A DNA stretch of 13,710 nt from Candidatus Segetimicrobium genomatis (GCA_005883865.1 VBAO01000073.1:1-13710), one strand, 5' to 3'; positions 7,469-12,922 are shown, counted from the first letter of the stretch. The notes: a model not told the origin generated them from the sequence alone. Translations and numbers: made by a program.

Positions 7469-8650
7469 GTGAGCGCGATCCTCGACAACCTCAAAGAGTG
7501 GCTCCAGGACCGCAAGCAGCACCTGGATCTGTTCGATGAGACGAAGACGTCCCGGCTGGACAACCCGCTCTACACGCTCGGGGGGCTGATCTGGCTGTCG
7601 TGGATCGTGGTCATCGTCTCCGGCATCTTCCTGATGGTGTGGTACGTCCCGACCACGACCGGAGCGTACCGGTCGATCGAGCACATCACCTACGACATCC
7701 CGTTGGGCTGGCTCGCGCGGGGCATGCACAAGTATGGGGCGGACATGCTCATCACCTGCATCACCCTGCGCATCTACCGGATGTACTTTGCCGGGGAGTA
7801 CAAGAAGCCGGGGGAACTGTCCTGGATGATCCTGTTTGCCTCGCTCGTGCTGGGGATGATCTCCGGGATCACCGGGTATCTCCTGATCTGGAACCAGCGG
7901 GCGTTCTGGGCGGCCAAGACCGTGCTGACCGTGCCGACCTACTACGACGAGATCCCCGGGTTCGGGAACCTGGGACTGGGCCGCGCGATCGCGTACATCT
8001 TCCTCGGGGGCCCGGCGGTCGGGCAGGCCACGATCACCCGGTTCTACGCGATCCACTTCGGGATCTCGGTGCTGGGCCTGATCCTCGCGGAGGTGTTCTT
8101 CTACCGGACGCGCCGCCGCCGCCTCAACCTGTCCCCGTTTGTGATCGCCCTGGTGGTGGTCTTCCTCGGATACCTGAGCTTCGTGCGCCTGACGGATATG
8201 GGGCGGTGGGCGAACCCCAACCGGACCCCGCTGCCGATCCTGTCCGACTGGTACTTCCTGGCCCTGTATCAGGTGGTGAAGTACATGCCCCCCTTGTGGG
8301 CGGGGATCGCGCCGGCGCTGTTGATCGGGTACGGGATGGTCGTGCCGTTCCTCGACCGGACCAAAGAGACCCGTCCGCTGGAGCGGCCCTTTTTCTTCAC
8401 GGTGGGGGTGCTCGCCCTCGTCTACTGGATCGGGTTCACGGCCCTCATCATGCTGAACATCGCCGTCATCGGCCGGGACCCGCCGATCATCATGGCGATC
8501 ACGATCGTGGTGATGACGCTGGCCTTTCTCTGGGAGATCGCCCACCGGCGCCGGAAGGCGCAGATGCGGGCTGCGACCGCCAAGGCCCCGCCTGCGCCCC
8601 GCCTGCCCCCCGGACAGGGGGGCAGGGGAGGGGCGGCCGCCACCACCTAG
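7469..8650 (+). CDS. Cytochrome b subunit 1, b6/subunit-IV fusion lacking heme b_H ligands
   Basis: The 393-residue product has eight predicted membrane helices in bc1-type order, with a polar Ala/Pro/Gly-rich tail. The outer-side heme b_L ligands are present: His87 in RGMHKYGAD (helix B) and His196 in FYAIHFG (helix D). The b_H positions are not histidine. Fourteen residues after His87 is Arg101 (CGC, 7769-7771), and after His196 is Phe210 (TTC, 8096-8098), with Phe211 next. The heme-packing glycines Gly38, Gly52 and Gly136 remain, but the fourth, which packs b_H in helix C, is Leu122. The Qo motif between helices E and F reads SDWYF (259-263) in place of PEWYF. The protein should therefore bind only one b heme. 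GTG 7469 directly follows the Rieske TAG. The frame is intact. Confidence 0.93.
   Translation: MSAILDNLKEWLQDRKQHLDLFDETKTSRLDNPLYTLGGLIWLSWIVVIVSGIFLMVWYVPTTTGAYRSIEHITYDIPLGWLARGMHKYGADMLITCITLRIYRMYFAGEYKKPGELSWMILFASLVLGMISGITGYLLIWNQRAFWAAKTVLTVPTYYDEIPGFGNLGLGRAIAYIFLGGPAVGQATITRFYAIHFGISVLGLILAEVFFYRTRRRRLNLSPFVIALVVVFLGYLSFVRLTDMGRWANPNRTPLPILSDWYFLALYQVVKYMPPLWAGIAPALLIGYGMVVPFLDRTKETRPLERPFFFTVGVLALVYWIGFTALIMLNIAVIGRDPPIIMAITIVVMTLAFLWEIAHRRRKAQMRAATAKAPPAPRLPPGQGGRGGAAATT
8602..8626 (+). repeat. Perfect 10-bp palindromic hairpin inside the 3' end of cytochrome b 1
   Basis: CCTGCCCCCC (8602-8611) pairs perfectly with GGGGGGCAGG (8617-8626) around the loop GGACA. It lies in the part of the gene encoding the low-complexity tail (RLPPGQGGRGG). 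The right arm occurs again exactly at 12089-12098, also as half of a hairpin, so this looks like a dispersed palindromic element that has extended the C terminus. Confidence 0.6.
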
Positions 8651-8651
8651 C

Positions 8652-8987
8652 ATGTCGTCGCGGAAAGCGCTCTTCTACGCACTGCTCGGCGCAGCCACCC
8701 TGGGGCTGAGCGAGTTCCTGGCCGCGTGGCGGGCATGGCGCGCCGCGGGCGGGCTGGGGCACGTCGCGCAGGTGGTCCTGCTGGGGCTCGGCCTGCTCGG
8801 GACCGGGCTCTGGCTGGGCTTCCTGCTCTACGAGGTCGACCGCGCGGCCGGGCGGGTGCGCCGCCCGATCGGGCTCTACGAGTGGATCATCGGCCGACGC
8901 GGGAGGGTCGACCCGGAGGCCCGCCGGCCCGTGGTCCTGCCGGGCAGGGGCGTGTCCCTCCATCACTCAGGGAGGGGGAGGGGGTAG
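8652..8987 (+). CDS. Two-helix 111-residue membrane protein of the complex
   Basis: I do not recognise a family. The product has two hydrophobic helices (about 5-25 and 37-59), a short conserved-looking segment LGFLLYEVDRAAGRVRRPIG after the second, and a basic tail. The last 15 residues come from a GC-rich stretch with a ccctcc/ggaggg inverted repeat (about 8954-8975) and are probably not structured. It starts one base after the cytochrome b 1 stop and ends three bases before the next gene, both in the same operon. Its place between the two cytochrome b genes suggests a small accessory subunit or assembly factor. It has no cysteine, and its only histidine within the membrane-proximal core is in the interhelical GHVAQ, so cofactor binding is unlikely. 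Confidence 0.72.
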   Translation: MSSRKALFYALLGAATLGLSEFLAAWRAWRAAGGLGHVAQVVLLGLGLLGTGLWLGFLLYEVDRAAGRVRRPIGLYEWIIGRRGRVDPEARRPVVLPGRGVSLHHSGRGRG

Positions 8988-8990
8988 GCG

Positions 8991-9185
8991 GTGGAGGACG
9001 ACGCCGGACCGTACGGTATCTGGATCGCGATCCTGGCGCTCGCCAGCCTGCTCTTCGTGATCGGGATGGTGTGGGGCGAACTGACGAACCATCGGCTGTG
9101 GACCGGGGGGTTCATCGGGGCCGTGCTGATCGCCTATTCGTTCATCCTCCTCCTGATGCGCAAGGGAGGATTCACCGGTGTATAA
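8991..9185 (+). CDS. Two-helix 64-residue membrane protein of the complex
   Basis: This small product begins MEDDAGPYGIWIAILALASL. It has two hydrophobic segments (about 8-27 and 39-57) joined by WGELTNHRLWTGG and ends in a basic MRKGGFTGV. GTG 8991 follows a purine-rich tract (8970-8985) that can act as a ribosome binding site. Its 3' end overlaps the start of cytochrome b 2 by eight bases, and the Shine-Dalgarno of that gene (AGGGAGGA) lies inside it, so the two are translationally coupled. It probably forms a small subunit beside the cytochrome b proteins. I cannot name a family. Confidence 0.72.
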   Translation: MEDDAGPYGIWIAILALASLLFVIGMVWGELTNHRLWTGGFIGAVLIAYSFILLLMRKGGFTGV

Positions 9186-10356
9186 GCGTCTCCTCGACCG
9201 GCTCCTTCGCTGGACGCTCGGTCTTGATGTCTGGATCAACCGGATCTACCCGCCGGACTTCAACCCCCTCTACTACACCGGCGGGTTGTCCAACCTCTTC
9301 CTGACCATCCTCGTGCTGTCGGGCATCTTCCTCTTCCTCTATTACGTGCCGTCGTTTAACGAGGCGTACACCTCCATCCAGTACATCACCGGCGCGCCGC
9401 CGTTCGTCGCGAACGCCGTGCCCTACGGGCAGATCATCCGGGGGATCCACCGCTACGCGTCCGACGGTTTCATCATCGTCATCCTGCTGCACTTCTTCCG
9501 CAACTGGTTCACGGAACGGTTCCGGTTCAGCCGGGACGAGCCCTGGATCAGCGGCATGATGCTGCTCCTCTTTTCGGGCTTCATCGGGGTCACCGGGTAC
9601 GTGCTGGTGTGGGACCAGCGCAGCCAGCTCCTCGTGGCGATGACGGGGCACACGCTGGCCGCGATTCCGGTCGTCGGCGGGGCCTTCCAGTTCCTCCTGT
9701 TTGGCGGCGCCGGCACGACCGGCCTCCTCCTCCCGCGGATGCTGTTCCTGCACGTCGGCCCTGCGACCGCGCTCTACGTGTTCCTGTGGTGGCACTACGT
9801 CCGGATCCGCCATCCGAAGGTCTGGCCGCCCGCGGTGTGGACGCTGTTCTCGCTCGGGGCGGTGTTTCTCGCCGCCGCCCTCATTCCCGCGGTGAGCCAG
9901 GCCCTCGCCTCCACGGGCGCGCCTCCGAGGTTCCTCGCGGTCGACTGGTTCTTCCTGATTCCGTACGTGAGCCTCAACTATCTCACGCCCGCCGTCCTGG
10001 TGCTCCTGGCCGTCGTGATCGTCGTGTACGGGCTCTACATCCCGTACCAGCTTCCCGAGACGCCGGCCGAGATGGGGATCCGGGACCCTGGGGTCGCCCA
10101 GGTGATCGACGCCAACTGCACGGGGTGCGAGCTGTGTTACTTCGACTGCCCGTACAACGCGATCGTCATGGTGCCGACCCCGCACCCCGGCGTCACGAAG
10201 GCGGCCCAGGCCCGTAAGCTCCTGGCGATCGTGCTCGAGTCCAGGTGCGTCGAGTGCGGGATCTGCATCGGGGCGTGTCCGTTTGAAGCGCTCGAGCTCC
10301 CCGGCTACCTCGAACAGGACATCCAGGAAAAGGTGGTGGCCGCATGCCGGACCTGA
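9178..10356 (+). CDS. Cytochrome b subunit 2 fused to a 2[4Fe-4S] ferredoxin
   Basis: The 392-residue product has a cytochrome b domain of six predicted helices (about 1-290) followed by a ferredoxin domain (about 300-392). All four b-heme ligands are present with x13 spacing: His91 and His105 in helix B, His192 and His206 in helix D. The packing glycines Gly35, Gly49, Gly126 and Gly140 also remain. The Qo-like motif reads VDWFF (255-259) instead of PEWYF. Six helices place the C terminus in the cytoplasm, on the b_H side. There the cysteines 314, 317, 320, 324 and 357, 360, 363, 367, each ending in CP, give two [4Fe-4S] sites. The likely role is to connect quinone/heme chemistry to cytoplasmic low-potential carriers. 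GTG 9178 has AGGGAGGA eight bases upstream. The last 13 bases overlap the MvhD-like gene. Confidence 0.93.
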   Translation: MYKRLLDRLLRWTLGLDVWINRIYPPDFNPLYYTGGLSNLFLTILVLSGIFLFLYYVPSFNEAYTSIQYITGAPPFVANAVPYGQIIRGIHRYASDGFIIVILLHFFRNWFTERFRFSRDEPWISGMMLLLFSGFIGVTGYVLVWDQRSQLLVAMTGHTLAAIPVVGGAFQFLLFGGAGTTGLLLPRMLFLHVGPATALYVFLWWHYVRIRHPKVWPPAVWTLFSLGAVFLAAALIPAVSQALASTGAPPRFLAVDWFFLIPYVSLNYLTPAVLVLLAVVIVVYGLYIPYQLPETPAEMGIRDPGVAQVIDANCTGCELCYFDCPYNAIVMVPTPHPGVTKAAQARKLLAIVLESRCVECGICIGACPFEALELPGYLEQDIQEKVVAACRT

Positions 10357-10871
10357 CCGCGAGCGCGCCTCGGCGCCCCCGGGTCGTGGGGTTCCTCTGC
10401 GACTGGGCGGTGAGCAGCGAAGGCCTCGTCCGCGAGGATGGGACGATGCGCGACCTCCCCAATGTCACGCTGATCAAGATCCCCTGCTCGGGGTTTGTCC
10501 GTCCCTCGTGGTTGGAGTTTGCGCTGCGGAGCGGCGCCGACGGAGCCTTCGTCTGCGGGTGCCCGCTCGGCGACTGTTTCAACCGGCTGGGGAACAACCT
10601 CATCGCGGACCGCGTCGTGCAGATGAGGCGCCGGCTCGAACGTCAGAAGTTTCAGCCCGACCGGGTGGCCACGATCTTCTACGGCCTCCATGACGGCCCG
10701 GAGTTCGTCGCGGCCGTGCGGGCCTTTTGCGAACGGATCGCCCAGCTCCCGGCCCCGCCGCCCGCCCCCGCGCGCCGGCCGGCCGCCGGAGCGCCGGCCG
10801 GCGCGGGCGGCGCCGAGGGCGCGTCCCGCGAGCCGCAGGCGGGGCCCGCCCCGGGACGGGAGGAGCCGTAG
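10344..10871 (+). CDS. MvhD/FlpD-like iron-sulfur electron-transfer protein
   Basis: The first 135 or so residues match the hydrogenase iron-sulfur subunit family (MvhD/FlpD), which carries a [2Fe-2S] centre and links hydrogenase or formate dehydrogenase to heterodisulfide-reductase-type partners. Landmarks are FLCDWA (17-22), KIPCSGFV (45-52), and a GADGAFVCGCPLGDCF block (64-79), followed by NRLGN. Cysteines 19, 48, 71, 73 and 78 align with family positions. The second Cys of the usual CxWC is Ala22, so one canonical cysteine is missing. After residue 136 the protein ends in a 40-residue Ala/Pro/Gly tail that is probably disordered. ATG 10344 overlaps the cytochrome b-ferredoxin gene by 13 bases. 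It should be cytoplasmic and accept from, or donate to, the fused ferredoxin. No HdrA or hydrogenase gene is in the window. Confidence 0.88.
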   Translation: MPDLTASAPRRPRVVGFLCDWAVSSEGLVREDGTMRDLPNVTLIKIPCSGFVRPSWLEFALRSGADGAFVCGCPLGDCFNRLGNNLIADRVVQMRRRLERQKFQPDRVATIFYGLHDGPEFVAAVRAFCERIAQLPAPPPAPARRPAAGAPAGAGGAEGASREPQAGPAPGREEP

Positions 10872-11009
10872 ATGGCACAGCGGGCGCCAGCGATCCCCAA
10901 GCCCGGCCCAACCCGCGCGACCGTGTTCTGGCGGTACGCGATCTTCTGGCTGCTGTTCTTCGGCACGATATTCTTTATCTCGCTCTTCGGCGTGGTCGCG
11001 GAAGCATAG
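10872..11009 (+). CDS. One-helix 45-residue membrane protein at the end of the complex operon
   Basis: ATG 10872 immediately follows the TAG of the MvhD-like gene. The product starts with a polar, proline-rich segment (MAQRAPAIPKPGP) and then has one strongly hydrophobic helix (about 19-42, rich in Phe and Trp), ending EA. The overall form resembles small single-helix subunits found in respiratory complexes, but I do not recognise a family. A short purine run, GGAGG (10860-10864), precedes the start. Only one or two bases separate it from the next start, so it is probably part of the same transcript. Confidence 0.68.
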   Translation: MAQRAPAIPKPGPTRATVFWRYAIFWLLFFGTIFFISLFGVVAEA

Positions 11010-11010
11010 C

Positions 11011-12057
11011 GTGGTGTCTCCCATGACGCACGCGGCCCACGATGGAGCCGGGGTTCCCGACACCGTGTCCACCGTGTCCCCCGACCTGGCCCGGATCTAC
11101 GATCCTGTCCAGGGGGATCTCGATGCCGTCGCGCACCTGCTCCGTGACGAGCTCTCCGCGGACGACCGGTTCATCGGTGAGCTCGTGGCGCACGTGCTCC
11201 ACACGAAGGGCAAGCTCCTTCGCCCGGCCCTGGTCTGCCTCAGCGCGCTGGCCTGCGGAGGAGGGGGGGCCGCCCGCCTGCGGGTCGCCGGTGCCTGCGA
11301 ACTCATCCACGTCGCGTCCCTCATCCACGACGACGTGATCGACGCCGCCGACCTTCGCCGCGGCCGGGCCACGGTCAACGCGGTCTGGGGCAACCAGGTG
11401 GCGGTGCTGCTGGGGGACTACCTCTTCAGCAAGGCGTTTCACATGCTCGCCTCGCTCCACGACGCGCGTCTGGCCGCGGCATTGGCGGGAGCGACGGTCA
11501 GGATGAGTCAGGCGGAGATCAAGCAAATCAAATACGGCAACACCCCCCACACGGATGCGTCGATCTACTTCGATATCATCGCGGGGAAGACCGCGCACCT
11601 CTTCAGCGCCGCCTGCCGGTGTGGAGCGTTGACGGCCGGAGCGTCGGGTCCCGACGCCCAAGTCCTCTCCGAGTTTGGCCTGGAATGGGGGATGGCGTTT
11701 CAGATCACGGACGACGCCCTTGATCTCACGGCGACCCCGGAGCAGGTCGGCAAGCCGATCGGAAGCGACATTCAAACAGGGAAAGTCACCCTCCCGGTGA
11801 TCCACGCGCTGGCCAAGGCACCGGAGCCCGACCGCCGGCGTCTGGAGGCGCTCCTCGACAGCGGGAGCGACCGGCATCCCGACGCCGCGGCGGAGGTGGC
11901 AAGGATCCTGGCCGGGTCCGGGGCGATCGAGCACGCCCTCGGGGTGGCACGGGCTCACGCCGGGCGCGCGGCCGCGAGCCTCGCCCGCCTTCCCGGCTCT
12001 CCGGCCCGGGACAGCCTGGCGGCCCTCGTGCAGTTTGTGGTCGCGCGGACCAGTTAA
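11011..12057 (+). CDS. Long-chain polyprenyl diphosphate synthase
   Basis: This trans-prenyltransferase condenses isopentenyl diphosphate units onto an allylic primer. Family motifs are GKLLRP (67-72), the first aspartate-rich motif HDDVID (106-111), LLGDYLFSKA (133-142), GKT (192-194) and the second aspartate-rich motif TDDALD (233-238). The residues four and five positions before the first motif are Ser103 and Ala102. Small residues there leave the product tunnel open and are typical of C30-C50 synthases, so the product is probably a quinone side chain (hepta- or octaprenyl class). The start is uncertain. GTG 11011 has GGAAG six bases upstream; GTG 11014 and ATG 11023 are alternatives, and numbering here uses 11011. 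It follows the respiratory complex genes by one base, which fits supply of its quinone substrate. Confidence 0.92.
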   Translation: MVSPMTHAAHDGAGVPDTVSTVSPDLARIYDPVQGDLDAVAHLLRDELSADDRFIGELVAHVLHTKGKLLRPALVCLSALACGGGGAARLRVAGACELIHVASLIHDDVIDAADLRRGRATVNAVWGNQVAVLLGDYLFSKAFHMLASLHDARLAAALAGATVRMSQAEIKQIKYGNTPHTDASIYFDIIAGKTAHLFSAACRCGALTAGASGPDAQVLSEFGLEWGMAFQITDDALDLTATPEQVGKPIGSDIQTGKVTLPVIHALAKAPEPDRRRLEALLDSGSDRHPDAAAEVARILAGSGAIEHALGVARAHAGRAAASLARLPGSPARDSLAALVQFVVARTS

Positions 12058-12069
12058 CCGCTCCCCATG

Positions 12070-12102
12070 CCCGCCATGCCCCCCATGCGGGGGGCAGGCG
12101 GG
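12070..12102 (+). repeat. Strong 14-bp hairpin downstream of the prenyl synthase
   Basis: TGCCCCCC (12077-12084) pairs with GGGGGGCA (12089-12096) around the loop ATGC. After one bulged A, CCCGCC (12070-12075) pairs with GGCGGG (12097-12102). It starts 13 bases after the synthase stop. Without a T-run it is not a canonical terminator, though it could protect or end the 3' mRNA. It shares GGGGGGCAGG with the hairpin at 8602-8626. Confidence 0.6.
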
Positions 12103-12118
12103 GGACAGGCGGGGGACC
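12097..12118 (+). repeat. Two tandem 11-base repeats (GGCGGGGGACA/C)
   Basis: GGCGGGGGACA (12097-12107) is followed directly by GGCGGGGGACC (12108-12118), differing only at the last base. The first copy shares its left part with the right arm of the hairpin at 12070-12102. A looser 9-base periodicity (ATGCCCGCC, ATGCCCCCC, ATGCGGGGG) lies just upstream, suggesting slippage-prone DNA. Confidence 0.5.
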
Positions 12119-12125
12119 ATCCAAT

Positions 12126-12165
12126 GCGGCCTGCCCCCTCAATGGGGTGGCGGCAGGCAGGCCGC
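12126..12165 (+). repeat. Perfect 10-bp hairpin in the tatA upstream region
   Basis: GCGGCCTGCC (12126-12135) is the exact reverse complement of GGCAGGCCGC (12156-12165). The 20-base interior can form a smaller CCC/GGG stem. Together with the hairpin at 12070-12102 it fills most of the 187-base gap between the prenyl synthase and tatA. No T-run follows. Confidence 0.6.
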
Positions 12166-12215
12166 AGGGGGTGGGGAAGGATGGGAACCCGGTGGCGCCC
12201 CACGTCGCTGGAGTG

Positions 12216-12226
12216 TATAGTATAAG
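12216..12226 (+). promoter_or_regulatory. Likely -10 region of the tatA promoter
   Basis: TATAGTATAAG is a rare AT-rich patch in otherwise very GC-rich DNA. It contains two overlapping -10-like hexamers (TATAGT at 12216, TATAAG at 12221), placed 19-29 bases before the tatA ATG. I see no convincing -35 hexamer at normal spacing. It would start a short-leader transcript for tatA. Confidence 0.5.
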
Positions 12227-12233
12227 GGAAGTT

Positions 12234-12238
12234 GGAGG
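12234..12238 (+). promoter_or_regulatory. Shine-Dalgarno site for tatA
   Basis: A GGAGG core lies six bases before the ATG at 12245. It is among the clearest ribosome binding sites in the window and fixes the tatA start. Confidence 0.8.
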
Positions 12239-12244
12239 TGTGGT

Positions 12245-12427
12245 ATGGGGCCGAAGTTCTGGGAACTCATCATCGTCCTCGCGATTGTGATCCTGTTGTT
12301 CGGGCCGAGCCGGCTGGCCGGCCTGGGGGGAGCGGTCGGCAAGGCGATGCGGGAGTTCCGCGACGCCACGAAGCCTGAGGAGCCGAAGGGTCCGGCTCCG
12401 GAGAAGGGCACCGGAGAGAAGACCTGA
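12245..12427 (+). CDS. tatA: Twin-arginine translocase pore subunit TatA/TatE
   Basis: TatA oligomers form the membrane passage for folded proteins carrying twin-arginine signals. The 60-residue product has the complete family layout: a short N-terminal membrane helix (about 5-19, WELIIVLAIVILL), the hinge FGPSRL (19-24), an amphipathic helix (about 25-44, GGAVGKAMREFRDA) and a short charged tail ending EKT. TatB is normally longer, so TatA is the better call. It appears to be a separate transcription unit, with an AT-rich -10-like patch upstream and a strong terminator downstream. No tatC is in the window. The Rieske protein encoded at 6833-7468 carries a Tat-like signal and is a plausible client. 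Confidence 0.95.
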   Translation: MGPKFWELIIVLAIVILLFGPSRLAGLGGAVGKAMREFRDATKPEEPKGPAPEKGTGEKT

Positions 12428-12472
12428 TCGTCTCCGGCCGCGCTCGCGGAAGGCGGCCGAGGATCAACGGGG

Positions 12473-12498
12473 GGAGCGGCACAGCGCCGCTCCTTTTT
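12473..12498 (+). terminator. Rho-independent terminator after tatA
   Basis: GGAGCGGC (12473-12480) pairs perfectly with GCCGCTCC (12486-12493) around the loop ACAGC and is followed by TTTTT (12494-12498). It starts 46 bases after the tatA stop. A second 7-bp stem (12435-12441 with 12453-12459) lies just upstream. This is the only canonical intrinsic terminator I see in the window. Confidence 0.9.
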
Positions 12499-12526
12499 CT
12501 GTGCGGGTTCCCGGGGGGACGGGGGG

Positions 12527-12802
12527 GTGAGGCCGGTCAAGCCTTCTAAGCGCGCGCGAAACCCGTGGTGGGTCCTCGCCGTGATCGCCATCGCGGGGGC
12601 GATGCTGGGGAGCGTGCTCGCAAACGCGATCGGCCAGTTCACCTACCTCTCCTGGTTGGGCCGTTCGGTCGCGGTCGGCCTATCGCCCCCGGTCGTGGTC
12701 GACCTCGGCGTCATGACGGTGACGATGGGATTCACGCTTCGGTTGAACCTCGCTATCCTCCTTGGTATACTCGTTGCTGCGTACGTGTTTCGGATGCTTT
12801 GA
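12527..12802 (+). CDS. DUF4321 small membrane protein
   Basis: The 91-residue product matches the uncharacterised DUF4321 pattern: a short basic N terminus, a first helix (about 14-34, with GAMLGSVLANAIG), a loop containing GLSPPVVVDLGVMTVT, and a final helix (about 68-90, FTLRLNLAILLGILVAAYVF). Both helices should span the membrane. DUF4321 genes are often found near radC, maf and the mre genes in Firmicutes and related bacteria, and radC follows here. GTG 12527 starts right after a G-rich tract. Only 28 bases separate it from the tatA terminator, so I cannot see a separate promoter; it may depend on read-through or on a promoter overlapping the terminator. Molecular function is unknown. Confidence 0.85.
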   Translation: MRPVKPSKRARNPWWVLAVIAIAGAMLGSVLANAIGQFTYLSWLGRSVAVGLSPPVVVDLGVMTVTMGFTLRLNLAILLGILVAAYVFRML

Positions 12803-12869
12803 CCGCTACGACGGTCGCGGGGTCGGCGGTTCGCTCCGGAGCGCCGGGCCTCGCCCTCTTCGTCCATGT

Positions 12870-12891
12870 GGCTGCCCGAGGGGTGGCAGCC
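12870..12891 (+). other. 7-bp hairpin between DUF4321 and radC
   Basis: GGCTGCC (12870-12876) pairs with GGCAGCC (12885-12891) around an 8-base loop. It falls just after an ATG (12866) that is in frame with radC. A structured element here favours a downstream radC start at 12923. There is no T-run. Confidence 0.4.
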
Positions 12892-12922
12892 CCCCGTTGG
12901 AGGATCCGCCGAGTGTTCGTCA

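Noticed and set aside
7469..8650. Cytochrome b 1 as a decaying pseudogene because heme ligands are missing
   Set aside because: The frame is full length with all eight helices, the b_L ligands and a Qo-type motif. The losses are confined to the inner heme site, which fits specialisation better than random decay.
5399..8653. Very long open frame on the - strand (1084 codons) across the cytochrome genes
   Set aside because: It lies opposite well-identified + strand genes with motif support, and its product is low-complexity Arg/Pro/Gly/Asp-rich. Such antisense frames are common in GC-rich DNA with third-position GC bias.
5843..10356. An ordinary bc1 or b6f complex
   Set aside because: There are two different full-length cytochrome b genes, one without b_H ligands and one with a ferredoxin fusion, plus an MvhD-like protein and a diheme lipoprotein cytochrome c, none of which fits the standard subunit set.
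10690..11010. Upstream extension of the prenyl synthase frame over the MvhD-like and 45-residue genes
   Set aside because: The extension is low-complexity and out of frame with two supported genes. GTG 11011 or a nearby start matches the family N terminus.
12070..12102. Intrinsic terminator for the respiratory/prenyl synthase operon
   Set aside because: The stem is strong but no T-run follows, so it was listed as a palindromic repeat. A 3'-end role remains possible.
12058..12244. CRISPR array or RNA gene in the repeat-rich gap
   Set aside because: There are only two 11-base tandem units and two unrelated hairpins, with no regular spacers. No tRNA or known structured RNA pattern was recognised.
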